64,000 bases of DNA from Tritrichomonas musculus (Eukaryota; Parabasalia; Tritrichomonadida; Tritrichomonadidae): contig JAPFFF010000031.1 in the NCBI GenBank assembly GCA_039105265.1, positions 620,001-684,000 on the forward strand. Direction: 5' to 3'. This document shows, piece by piece, positions 52,001 through 61,082 of the stretch. Each line of letters opens with the position of its first letter. Position 1 is the first letter of the stretch. The translations under genes were made by a program, and so were the position numbers. The notes below the pieces were generated by a model, which made no database searches, was not told the origin of the DNA, and was given only the letters and a program-made list of their open reading frames with translations.

Positions 52001-52229
52001 CTTTGTGTAATTGTCTTAATGTTTCAGTGAAAGCAAGTCTCTTATCTTCATCATCACCTATATCTATGTCAAATGATATTTCTTTCTTAGCCTTGGTCAT
52101 GAATTCTTTCAAATATTTCTTGAACTTTCGTTTGTCTCTTACGTCTTTCACCCTTTGCTTATACTCTTTTCTTGCTTCCGTTCTTGCTGTCGAATAGAGG
52201 TCAACTGATATATCAAATAGGTATGTCAT
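49074..52229 (-). CDS. Polinton protein-primed DNA polymerase B
   Basis: A 1051-residue family-B polymerase. The exonuclease part has IYYSDFETNT (ExoI, ~377) and YFHNLKYDACFF (ExoII). The polymerase part has DFDAVSLYPSAMSIM (motif A, ~673), KLLLNSIYGKS (motif B, ~813), YYTDTDSVHV (motif C, ~906) and GKKSYLD (KxY, ~968). Insertions between A and B fit protein-primed enzymes (TPR regions). The ~370-residue N-terminal part may include the terminal-protein-like and OTU-like region seen in some Polintons; not resolved here. Uninterrupted. Confidence 0.95.
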   Translation of the reverse strand: MTYLFDISVDLYSTARTEARKEYKQRVKDVRDKRKFKKYLKEFMTKAKKEISFDIDIGDDEDKRLAFTETLRQLHKENKKNIVVKSESLGGEEYKWFTLSKARRLDSTIGHISGTIDLNDDCSDNNPWVGNVFIPAKYQLLFIKNRKRGKQTSFTINKEDNKGKLYEEEVEVDEDYRDNPEGGFFPYINLSDLDLSQYQIFKTVDKKNYKDNCLVYACIQSGVFSDEEINYLRFMVKTRLIPNNLIYDIAKQFKCHFVVRRIDEKYDERSQLQIKIDTRKRPWAKEFDRIVDLLLYKNHYMIYKPLNGVKPMAIFRKLFKEGKFREIKNCEMNILATNEYNSHLADYTDLEYDPELCCKLIDSSETKKEREWSRIYYSDFETNTTVSPHMPYLNITVYRTKELIHKMIFDGTNIADRLLKSLENNSLIYFHNLKYDACFFINTPGWDVQITERSGTILQIVITKYKKITTKQSKNITVIDKRLTFRNSYSIIPAALASFGKMFQLPVHKEVMAYKIYTERNINRKTVSALEFQLQYYLENQDKKPLTQIKQDWKQLIDNAKACGAYVGGAIDIMKYAIYYCKLDCIVLMKGVEKFNRDLVEVFKQTKTKMLDVHNFISISSIGYYYAYKFGCFDGCYQLSGKPQNFIQRCVSGGRTMTANNEKQYIEERIQDFDAVSLYPSAMSIMSGVPKGIPEVIPYGVSTKELLDFDQFFIEINIKKIKCKADKPYKFGQIFSRNDQGSKIFNNNPINNYYIDKRAFMDLMEFYDFDYEFIRGYYFDKGFNNKINIFIEKLFNLRRRYQDANNPLQQTIKLLLNSIYGKSILKATTTETKCIPKDKAIKYIWKNYNYITEVIENKSIDNVYVKKVKPINSHFNLPHFGASVLSWSKHLMNRVMSTAEQNGIDIYYTDTDSVHVREIDVPRIAEVFKKKYGKELIGKKMTQFHCDFDSFEGAIGSVHSRKLIALGKKSYLDILVDEKGNEGYHIRLKGLPRQCILNKCKRMGITVEELYERMYKGEEITFNLLDGANCFRKSSSYQQINIPVFERKIKF

Positions 52230-52284
52230 TTAAGTGTAAATAAGAAATAAAAAAATATCACGCTAAATATTTATTAACCCTAAA

Positions 52285-52608
52285 ATGGTAGAATACATAT
52301 ATTTGATTCGTGAAAGGGAATTTTCTTATTCTAATCAACCTGTATACAAAATTGGTAGAACAAATAAGATTGCAACAAGAATGGGACAATATCCAAAAGA
52401 CAGCGAAGTATATATAATTGAAGCAGTAAGTGATTCAGTAAAAGTGGAAAAAGAATTAATAACAATATTTGAAGAAAATTATACTAGAGCAACAACAAAA
52501 GATGGAACCGCATTTATAGGGAATGAGTACTTTGTTGGGAATGTGAATGAAATGATATATATTATTCGGACTTATATCCAATATCATTGCCCCAGAGCTA
52601 TCATTTAG
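52285..52608 (+). CDS. GIY-YIG-like (T5orf172/MUG113 type) protein in the Polinton
   Basis: A 107-residue protein starting MVEYIYLIREREF, then PVYKIGRTNKIATRM, which matches the YIYxx...YKIGRT pattern of small GIY-YIG nucleases of the T5orf172 group common in large DNA viruses. EKELITIFEENY is the conserved C-terminal helix. It diverges from PolB (56 bases between starts) and overlaps the end of the next minus-strand gene by 8 bases. Confidence 0.75.
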   Translation: MVEYIYLIREREFSYSNQPVYKIGRTNKIATRMGQYPKDSEVYIIEAVSDSVKVEKELITIFEENYTRATTKDGTAFIGNEYFVGNVNEMIYIIRTYIQYHCPRAII

Positions 52609-53335
52609 TAAGGATGTCATATATATCAGCCTCTTGACTTGGTTTTATTTTTAAGGTAATGAAGAGAGGAGATTTTAATATTACTGGTTGAAACATGAAA
52701 TCGACTAATCTCATTTCCAAATATTTTAATGAATCCGTATTAACTTTTATTTTTATTGGCTTAGTCATGTCATAGTTAACTATCATTGCCTCTTGATCCA
52801 TTATCATTGTGTCAATGTTTGCAAGGATGCTTGGGGTATATTCTTGGTCTCCAATTGATGAATGAGTTGCTACACCCTGTAATGAAACTAAATACAACTT
52901 ATTGGCAAAATCAAGTATAGGTAGATCAGGTACCTCACACTCAACTCCATTTGGAAATATATGCCCTGGTTTAGTATTGAACAAACCAGTAATCAATTTT
53001 GCTCTATGACTACCTTCCTTGAAAGTTACATTTTGAACTGGTTTTAGTGATAATGTTCTATTGTTAATATTCTTAAAGGTGATAGTAGTTTGACAAGAAT
53101 TTAGAAATTTGACTAGATATCCAAATGAATAAGCATACATCTCCTCGAAATCAATTCGTACCTCATCATTAGCTGTTTCAAATATTAAATAATCATCATC
53201 CGTTGTCATTAATATGTTGGCTTTGGTATTAATAGATGAAACATAGTACTTCACGTATGGACATTTCCATGGGATATCAATATTAAGTCTTACCGTATTA
53301 TAATTACCTGGTTGACTCTGAACACTATACAACAT
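52601..53335 (-). CDS. Candidate Polinton minor capsid (penton) protein
   Basis: A 244-residue beta-rich protein (MLYSVQSQPGNYNTVRLNID; PWKCPYVKYYVSSINTKANI; LVDFMFQPVILKSPLFITLK). The size, the predominance of beta-strand-like alternation and the conserved-looking PWKCPYVKYYV start fit the single-jelly-roll penton of Polintons and virophages. Without a structure comparison this is a candidate only. It diverges from the fibre gene with 18 bases between starts. Confidence 0.5.
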   Translation of the reverse strand: MLYSVQSQPGNYNTVRLNIDIPWKCPYVKYYVSSINTKANILMTTDDDYLIFETANDEVRIDFEEMYAYSFGYLVKFLNSCQTTITFKNINNRTLSLKPVQNVTFKEGSHRAKLITGLFNTKPGHIFPNGVECEVPDLPILDFANKLYLVSLQGVATHSSIGDQEYTPSILANIDTMIMDQEAMIVNYDMTKPIKIKVNTDSLKYLEMRLVDFMFQPVILKSPLFITLKIKPSQEADIYDILTK

Positions 53336-53353
53336 AATTTAATTTCAGATAAA

Positions 53354-56300
53354 ATGTCTTTGGCACTGTATTCTGCAAAGAGCAAGGTGGCAACAAAACT
53401 TAAAGCAAATGGTTTCGAAATAGGTGTAGGAGAAGATGAAAAAATAAATATCATTCAAGAAGATAAGCCTAATGAATACCCAAAATTTAATTGTCTATAC
53501 AATAAAGCTGAAGTTGATGCCCGAGTGGTAAACGATTACATTGAAAATGGAGGCAGTCTTGAAGGATTTGGTGACATTCCAATAACTGAAAAATCTACAC
53601 AAATACTTGAATATCGAGCCCCAATAAAGAAAAGTATATTAGAGGAATCCAACAGAGAGCTTATCAAAGATGAATTATGTGTTAATACATTCAATGACAT
53701 TATTGAAGCGGAATCAAAAACCTGTGAAGCTGTCCATGAAATGTATAATGAATTGATGTGTGCAGCAGATGGTTATGAACAAGTAGTATTGGATGAAGAT
53801 AAAGGGCAATGTGATGTTATAAAGTATGTCCAAACTCCAACAGATGAATTCCAACACCTTCCATTTCATAATCTAGCTAGTATATTGAAGAATATCATTA
53901 AGAATGAAAAGAATAATCAAAATACCACAAGAATATTATATGATGTATTTAACGAAACAAACTTAACAAAGATAATAAATGGAACAAAGCAATATCATTA
54001 CAATCCTGAAAATCATACTCTTCAAACAATAGGATACAAATATAAAAATAGCGATGAAGAAGTGAAAGCAGATGAAGTAGTGGAGGTAAGCAGCCCTGGT
54101 GAGTTTATTGAAATATACATGCAAAACCAAAAAGATAATTACTTAAATTATTCACAAATAATTCAAAATCTATTGTTATCTAGTGTTCTTGGATATGGGC
54201 TGGCATCGGCTCTAAAACTATTTACGACATCATTAACTGTAGACCATACAATAAAAGTTGACAATATCGATGGTACAAAAGTAAAGGTCAGTTTAAATCA
54301 ATTCCTAAATGATGTCCAGCTGAATATAAATAATATAATAGTATCATTAAACTATTGGGCTGATTATTGTTCAAAAATAAAATCATGCAATTGTAATCAA
54401 GATGGAGAGAATAATTTTGAAGATGAGAACGATGCTATATTTGTTGAATTGTTAGCTGATTTGTATGATAGAGTGGATGAGGTTCAAGACCATCTTCAGG
54501 TACATGATATTAGTCGTTTACATTTTGACAACCAGGTCCAATTGGCTCAATCACAGGTAGTTGACTTTTCGATTTACAATAATAATGATGGTATAAATGA
54601 TTTGGTAAATCAATATCAAAAACAAAATCAGCAGATTGATGCAAGTATAAAGCATACCAATTTCATGAATGATAGGTCTTTTGATGTTGAACATGATGAA
54701 ATATATTATTGGTCAGCCCTCTTTCATAGATGGGTTTTATTAACTGAGAGTGGGTATTCATTAGATGACTTCCCTTCAGGCTGGAGAACAAATAGAAGCT
54801 TTGATGCGCCTCCTTCATTTATATTTGATGTGGACAGACAAAACTGGATTCAAATTATGATTACTGATTTTGATAATAAATGTCAAGGTTGGAGGAATAA
54901 TGAAGATAGAATGAGTGTGTCTGTCTATACAGCCTTTATGGCTAACAATACAAAAAACAAAGAAGGAGATATAGTATGGGACGAAAATGAAAATGAATGG
55001 ATTTACTGCAATAGTGCTGTTAGTCCTTTGAGTATTGATATCGGCACACCACCAAAACAGCCTGATGACTCTGTTTCTATTCCAGGTTCAGATAGTGAAT
55101 CATTCAAGAAAGCTTTAGAAGTATATGGAAGCAATTATATTGAGCCACCAAATAACTATCAGTTTAAAAAAGAAAAACCAGTATATGGTGATGTTAATAT
55201 CAAAGCAAATCTAAATGTCAATGGATTGATTAATGGTGTAGATATATCGAATTTATCATCAGGTGAATCTAATTTTACGATTGAATCAGGATTAGCAGAT
55301 TTATTTATTGAAAATGGAATGATAACACAAATAACAGATACCATTAATAATATTGACTGTAATATTTTAATTATTGATGTACCTGAAGAAAGAAAGAATG
55401 GTTTCTTAAATTGGAACAGACCAATATTTAAAATTGTTTTAAGAAAGAATGTTATTTACGATGAAGAAGGAAGATACATTAAAGAATTTTACATCTCTTC
55501 GAGAAATAATAAAATAGTCTGTCCAGTCATTACGTATGATATAGACCAAAAATATTGCATCATAAATGATAACTCTTTAACTATGACTCGTTCAATAGGA
55601 CCTGCTGACCAAAGCAAATTAGATGGAAAATTTTATATAGCATTTGATAAAAGATTACCATTCGATCCACGTACATTATATATTAATGGTGATTTAAGTA
55701 TTATGAACCAATTCACTCCAACTGCATTAAAAACTGATAAAGCAATTAAATGTTCTGTTATCGAGGCTGATAATGCACTCAAATTACATAAATCGGATGT
55801 TCATTATTTCTATAAACCATCAATAATTACAGAAGATAATGAATTTTATAAAATGGTGTTCTCAGTTGATTCAAATTATAATATACCAAGTAATTTAGAA
55901 TTCATTTTCAAAGAATATTGTTTCGGCAATACATGGTCTTTAATGTGGAAAAACGATGATAATAACGCTAATAAAGGATATTGGACAGGTTATAATTGTC
56001 AAGGATGTTATAATAAAAGTATTAAAACGTTGTGTCAAACTACATGCAGATTATATGGATTAACAGCATCAGCATATGCTTTATGTACGGGAGCAATAAT
56101 TATGGTCAAAGATGATGAACTAAATAATAAAATAGTAGAGAAAGATGACAAAGGATTAATGCATGCTCTTTGGAATGTATGCACTAGAGAATTCAAGGTG
56201 TTATTAAAAGATGGAACAGAAAAAGATGCTTCAGATTATCATTTTCAACTAAGAATAAGCATTGATAATACTGAAAAAATATTTAACAATACATCATATC

Positions 56301-59266
56301 CTAAATATTCAACTCTACCAGTTTATGTTTCATGTGTTGAATGGCAAAATTATTACAAGAATCCTAATGCTATTAAAGATTTGCTCAAGACATTTGAAAG
56401 AGGAGTATTATATTTAACACTACCTGATTCAACAGATTCCATGAGATTGACATTTAGATTTAGTGATGAAGTTAATAGTACAGTAGATGTGTATCAATAT
56501 AATAAAGCAAAGGATTGTGTTTGCATAGGAATATATGCAGAATATGATACAATAGATAGAATTCCATATAAATGGAGTGATTCAAATATTGATACAACAA
56601 AAAAAGATGTAGAACTATATCTAAGGAAAGATTTAGTTGATCCAATCGAAGAAGTTAATTGGGATTCAACAACAAATGCATTTAAATACATAATAGACCA
56701 ACAATTTTATGATATAAGACCAAACCCAAATGCCGCAACAACTCTTTATACTGACTATAATATCACTTCATCCAAAATCATTACTGCAGATAACATTACA
56801 ACGATGAGAAGTGATTTAAATGTTTTGACAAATAATTTTGATGTTGTTTCATATGATGTCAAGGATATTACATCAAAAGTAGATACATTAAGAAGTGAAA
56901 TGACTGAGCAACAAAATAAAACTCAATACTTAAAATCTGAAACAGATAAACTAGAAATAATGGCAGGAGTTGCGTTAGCAATAGGAGCAACAGGTACGTT
57001 AATGGGAGGTTTATCATTAACAGAAACAGGTATTAGTTTTGGCTTCAATGGTATTAATGGTTCTGTTAGATGTATTGTTGAATCAGGAGAAAGATGGTTT
57101 GGTTATGCTAATGAATTACCATTACATTTATTAAGTAGAAGCATTAAAACTGATTTAACTCCATTAATTGATTGGTGTAATGAAGACATAAAAGAGTTGA
57201 CATATGATGCTAATGAAGATACAAGTGTTCCTAGTGTTGCGGGTGTGTTCAATATATGTAATAATGTTGTGCATGCAATGAAACCAACATTTAAAATGTT
57301 ATGTAATGCTATCAATGAAATAAATAATGAATATATTTCACAAAATGATTTGGTTAGAGATGACATAATAGATGTTGTTGGTAAATTTGTTAATGGCGAG
57401 GTCCATTTGGAAGCAGAAGATGTTATCACTGATGGAACAATCAAAGCACGATTTTTGGTGCAAAAAGTTAGTGAATATAATGATGTTGATTATGAAGAGA
57501 ATATAGTTACTATTAATATTACTGGTGGAACAATTAATTACCAAGGAACAACTGATTTTCCTAGCTGCACTATAAATGACAAAACATTTGTTATATCAAA
57601 CCCAAATAAACATAGGGTTGGTGGAATCAGCATCAAAGAGAATACAGCAAAAAGAAGAATGGAATTTACTACAAATGATTTAGCATATACTTGTGATATA
57701 GATGCATTACATAAGAAGATAGATACATTAAATGATTTTACAAATTCAAATATAATTAATAATGTTGTATCTAAAACTGAATTGACTAGAGAAGATACTA
57801 TTGATGTAGTTGCAGAAACTGATGGCTCAACGATTACTTTAACTGCTGAAGATACCATAAGCAATGGCATGATTGTATTTAGAATATTTATAGCAAATGC
57901 TCAAAAGAATTGTTACTTCAGGTTTGAAAATGGGAATATAACAGAATATAAAGGAGTCACAGAAAATATAACATTAGGGGATGTCGTTATTAAACCTCTA
58001 GCCAGAAGTGAAGAATTTAGGGCTGAATGGTTAAATGGTTATGAAAAGAATGACAATACTATTACCATACAAAATACTCATACATCCAAGATTTCAGGTG
58101 TTATTATTCAGGGAAATTCATGTACGAGAAATATGACATTTACAACAAATGATTTAGCATATACTTGTGATATAGATGCATTACATAAAAAGATTGATGC
58201 TTTGGCTGCTAATTCACATAAAAATGATGCAGCTATGGCATCTACATTAAATGAATTCCCAACTGTAGATGAAGTAAATGAAGCGTTGGATACAGTTAAG
58301 AGTGAATCCGCAACGAAATCTATGGTGCATAATTTACAACAGTATATCGAAGATGGGTACTATGATAAGAATGATTGTGATAGTAAGTTCGCGATGAAGA
58401 GTGATATAACAGCAGAGGTTGATCTTAGTGATTATTTAACAATGAGTGAATGTGATACTAAGTACGTTCATCAAGATAGTATAATTCCGAGTACAGACAC
58501 AACTACTACTGAATTCACTGATAATAATATTCTATCAGCGTTGAACACCGTTAATTGTATCAATAACGCACAGTTCTGGTATCAATCGGGTGATAATGTG
58601 ATAAGACCGAAGAACGGTAATTACGTTCGATGTAAGTTCTATGCTGAGCAACTCAGGTTCACTAACGATTCAAATAGATACGTCAACGATCTCGCGTTGA
58701 GTACCGAAACTGTAAACAACGATACTTCACTAGCAACATCAGCGTTCGTACATAAATGTGTTGCTGACATTGATTTAACTGATTATGCGTTGAAGAGTGA
58801 AATTCCTGAACCTGTTGATTTATCAAAATATAGAGAGAAAAATGATTTGATATACAAAGAATCTATTGAAGTGCCATTTGAAAATGTACAAGATAGTTCA
58901 GGATCATGGGAAGTCAAAATAAAATTGGATGATGGAATTCGTCTTGTTGGAACAATTTCAAATAACGATGGCTTTGTAAAAGAGTTTGATTATTTGTTTG
59001 AATATGATGGTGTTATCACTGAAGATGGAGATATATGTGATTATTTTGATATTGATGGAACAACTTATTACTTAACTTATTATAAAAGTGATATTAATGG
59101 CCTGTGCTTTTATATCGAAAGCGAAACAGGATATTTAGATACCAAATTAATATTAGCGGAAAAAATATTGAAGCAAGATCAAATAGCATTATGTAGTCAA
59201 ATTACAGAACTACAAAATAAGATAGCAGCATTGGAAGCTAGGTTAGCTGCTCTTGAATCGAAATAA
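53354..59266 (+). CDS. Giant fibre-like surface protein of the Polinton (~1970 aa)
   Basis: The ATG at 53354 (MSLALYSAKSKVATKL) gives 1970 residues. The N-terminal two thirds are mixed and helical; a hydrophobic stretch lies at ~1200-1220 (AGVALAIGATGTLMGGLSL). Residues ~1330-1457 and ~1472-1615 are a duplicated module, each ending FTTNDLAYTCDIDALHKKID. Residues ~1655-1830 carry linkers of phage tail-fibre style: VDLSDYLTMSECDTKYV, LTDYALKSEIPEPVDLSKY. A final module (~1832-1942) and a heptad coil (LQNKIAALEARLAALESK) end the protein. Trimeric attachment fibre is the best reading; it is inference from repeat and linker style. Confidence 0.65.
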   Translation: MSLALYSAKSKVATKLKANGFEIGVGEDEKINIIQEDKPNEYPKFNCLYNKAEVDARVVNDYIENGGSLEGFGDIPITEKSTQILEYRAPIKKSILEESNRELIKDELCVNTFNDIIEAESKTCEAVHEMYNELMCAADGYEQVVLDEDKGQCDVIKYVQTPTDEFQHLPFHNLASILKNIIKNEKNNQNTTRILYDVFNETNLTKIINGTKQYHYNPENHTLQTIGYKYKNSDEEVKADEVVEVSSPGEFIEIYMQNQKDNYLNYSQIIQNLLLSSVLGYGLASALKLFTTSLTVDHTIKVDNIDGTKVKVSLNQFLNDVQLNINNIIVSLNYWADYCSKIKSCNCNQDGENNFEDENDAIFVELLADLYDRVDEVQDHLQVHDISRLHFDNQVQLAQSQVVDFSIYNNNDGINDLVNQYQKQNQQIDASIKHTNFMNDRSFDVEHDEIYYWSALFHRWVLLTESGYSLDDFPSGWRTNRSFDAPPSFIFDVDRQNWIQIMITDFDNKCQGWRNNEDRMSVSVYTAFMANNTKNKEGDIVWDENENEWIYCNSAVSPLSIDIGTPPKQPDDSVSIPGSDSESFKKALEVYGSNYIEPPNNYQFKKEKPVYGDVNIKANLNVNGLINGVDISNLSSGESNFTIESGLADLFIENGMITQITDTINNIDCNILIIDVPEERKNGFLNWNRPIFKIVLRKNVIYDEEGRYIKEFYISSRNNKIVCPVITYDIDQKYCIINDNSLTMTRSIGPADQSKLDGKFYIAFDKRLPFDPRTLYINGDLSIMNQFTPTALKTDKAIKCSVIEADNALKLHKSDVHYFYKPSIITEDNEFYKMVFSVDSNYNIPSNLEFIFKEYCFGNTWSLMWKNDDNNANKGYWTGYNCQGCYNKSIKTLCQTTCRLYGLTASAYALCTGAIIMVKDDELNNKIVEKDDKGLMHALWNVCTREFKVLLKDGTEKDASDYHFQLRISIDNTEKIFNNTSYPKYSTLPVYVSCVEWQNYYKNPNAIKDLLKTFERGVLYLTLPDSTDSMRLTFRFSDEVNSTVDVYQYNKAKDCVCIGIYAEYDTIDRIPYKWSDSNIDTTKKDVELYLRKDLVDPIEEVNWDSTTNAFKYIIDQQFYDIRPNPNAATTLYTDYNITSSKIITADNITTMRSDLNVLTNNFDVVSYDVKDITSKVDTLRSEMTEQQNKTQYLKSETDKLEIMAGVALAIGATGTLMGGLSLTETGISFGFNGINGSVRCIVESGERWFGYANELPLHLLSRSIKTDLTPLIDWCNEDIKELTYDANEDTSVPSVAGVFNICNNVVHAMKPTFKMLCNAINEINNEYISQNDLVRDDIIDVVGKFVNGEVHLEAEDVITDGTIKARFLVQKVSEYNDVDYEENIVTINITGGTINYQGTTDFPSCTINDKTFVISNPNKHRVGGISIKENTAKRRMEFTTNDLAYTCDIDALHKKIDTLNDFTNSNIINNVVSKTELTREDTIDVVAETDGSTITLTAEDTISNGMIVFRIFIANAQKNCYFRFENGNITEYKGVTENITLGDVVIKPLARSEEFRAEWLNGYEKNDNTITIQNTHTSKISGVIIQGNSCTRNMTFTTNDLAYTCDIDALHKKIDALAANSHKNDAAMASTLNEFPTVDEVNEALDTVKSESATKSMVHNLQQYIEDGYYDKNDCDSKFAMKSDITAEVDLSDYLTMSECDTKYVHQDSIIPSTDTTTTEFTDNNILSALNTVNCINNAQFWYQSGDNVIRPKNGNYVRCKFYAEQLRFTNDSNRYVNDLALSTETVNNDTSLATSAFVHKCVADIDLTDYALKSEIPEPVDLSKYREKNDLIYKESIEVPFENVQDSSGSWEVKIKLDDGIRLVGTISNNDGFVKEFDYLFEYDGVITEDGDICDYFDIDGTTYYLTYYKSDINGLCFYIESETGYLDTKLILAEKILKQDQIALCSQITELQNKIAALEARLAALESK
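57671..58188 (+). repeat. Duplicated module inside the fibre gene
   Basis: A 44-base stretch beginning ACAAATGATTTAGCATATAC is identical at 57671-57714 and 58145-58188, an offset of 474 bp; the modules around it are only distantly similar at the protein level. Strong local identity within a diverged duplication suggests gene conversion or strong constraint. Confidence 0.85.
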
Positions 59267-59318
59267 ACATAATAAAAGTTCTATATATAATATTTTTCGG
59301 GTGTAGAATTCAAAAACT

Positions 59319-59571
59319 ACTCCATACCTTGGAAATAATCTTTAAATCTGATGGTGTAGTCATTTGTATAGTGTTGTATAAAAAATTAATAGAAATTTGG
59401 CCTTGATGGATAAAGGTGGGAAGTTAGTGAAAAAAGAGGCTGTGTACTTACGATAGGTTTTTCAGTAGGTATTTGGCCGGGTAGCGAGGCCCAAGTGAAG
59501 GCGTACCTGAGCTTGGTGGCGAGCAGGTTAGGATGGGATGAAGAATGAATCCCAGCCTAACGTTAACTACT
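59319..59571 (-). repeat. Polinton right terminal inverted repeat
   Basis: The mirror of 36829-37081, identical by eye. The adjacent 3' end of the fibre gene lies only ~50 bases away. The right copy of the target duplication, GCAAA, follows at 59572-59576. Confidence 0.93.
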
Positions 59572-59692
59572 GCAAAAACTGATTTCTGCAATCATTTTAC
59601 AATTTTAAAAAAATCTCAACATTAAATTTATTTTAAAGTCATAAGGATTTGTAAAAATGTGTTTATTTCTAATTTGGCCTTATATTGAATGA

Positions 59693-61074
59693 AGAGGTGC
59701 GGACAGGGTGAAGTGATTTAGATTCGCACCAAAATTTGTATATATTAATTATTTTTTATGAGCATTATAATGATATAATTTTTTTTTTATTTTCGTCCAC
59801 GGGGCCGACTTGTGGTGATATATGTTTTTTTTTCTGAGGTAGAAAAATATAAACCACTGAAAAAAATATAAAAATATGTAAACTATAGAAATTATGCAAT
59901 TGATAGAAAAATCTATTATTTAGAAGAAAAAAAGTAATAAAAACATGATAAAAGTCATTTTTATACTATTTTAAAAAATGTGTCTCGTTTGTTATTATTC
60001 AATTATTAATGTATGATATAGTTTCCACTTAAATTGGCCCAAAAAAAAATTGAGAAAATGAAAATGGCCCAAATTTAATAAAAAAAAGTATTTTAAAATT
60101 ATATTATTAATATATAATTGTTATATATTTTATATATATCATATATTTATTATAATATAATAAAATAATAAATTACATATTAAGATATGAATTTAAATGT
60201 AACGACTCTCAATTATTATTTACTATATTCTCAATTTTATTCTCGAAGATTTTTTTATTCAAAATTTATGAAAAAAAAAATTAATGAAAAAAAACTTTCT
60301 ACATCTGATTTAAATTTTAATTAAACTTCAAAATATATAAAGAAAATTATTTATTTCATTTCTCTCAAATTAACATTTTATGCGAAACGATTTGAAATTA
60401 TAATTGTTCAATATTTAGAATATACAGTTATATAAAGTTTATTAATTGTTTATATTTATTTTAAATATTTTTATAGTATATATAATATTATTAAAAGTTA
60501 TATAATCTATGATATACATATAAATATAAAAAGATATTTGCTTAATATTTTAATAAGAATTTCTTATTGAAAAAAAATCGTTATTAATATTTATGATTTT
60601 AAAATTGATTTTTGCAGCTCAGCCCCCTGAATCAAATTAAACTAAATTTAGCATATCTTTATTAAATTAAATGTAAAATACTTAAATGTAATTATAATCT
60701 AAATAAATTCTTTATTTATTTAGATATTTCAAAAAAATATGTAAAAATTCATTAAAATGAACTTTTTAACAAAATAAGAAATATTTATAAAATAACAAAA
60801 TGCATAATTAATTATTAATTTCCAATATATATAATAATTAATCATTATAAATTCAATCCATCCATCAGGTGGCTTGATTGGGTTATTTTCATAGGATATT
60901 TGTTTGCGTTATTATAACTTATATAATTGATACTTTAAAACATTTAAATAATAAATATATAAAATAAGTGCACTAGAATATAATATCAAAATTTTATTTA
61001 GTAATTAATAATACATAAAAAGATATACATATTTTTATAAACGTTAAAAATGTAAAGTAGGTGTCCGCACCTCT
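59693..61074. mobile_element. hAT-like non-autonomous element with 8-bp duplication
   Basis: Inverted ends AGAGGTGCGGACA, 13 bases, are flanked by a perfect 8-bp direct repeat, TTGAATGA (59685-59692 and 61075-61082). An 8-bp duplication is typical of hAT transposons. The 1382-bp body is very AT-rich with no coding frame. Confidence 0.78.
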
Positions 61075-61082
61075 TTGAATGA

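Larger units (their letters stand above)
36829..59571. mobile_element. Maverick/Polinton, looks whole (22.7 kb)
   Basis: The ends are inverted repeats starting AG and finishing CT, as in other Polintons, flanked by GCAAA on both sides (36824-36828 and 59572-59576). The content fits the family: rve integrase, packaging ATPase, major capsid protein, candidate penton, protein-primed PolB, primase/SF3 helicase, a giant fibre-like protein and small unknowns. I do not recognise a Ulp1-type maturation protease. All main frames are uninterrupted by eye, so about zero breaks. Identical 253-bp ends indicate a young insertion. It landed beside or within an older transposon cluster. Confidence 0.95.

Noticed and set aside
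46686-52229. Ulp1-type cysteine protease within the Polinton replication block
   Set aside because: No His-Asp/Asn-Cys pattern of that family was found in any Polinton frame; absence noted rather than a gene called.
57103-57870. Open frames on the minus strand of the fibre gene
   Set aside because: Reverse-strand shadows with Ile/Ser-rich composition and no independent start signals.
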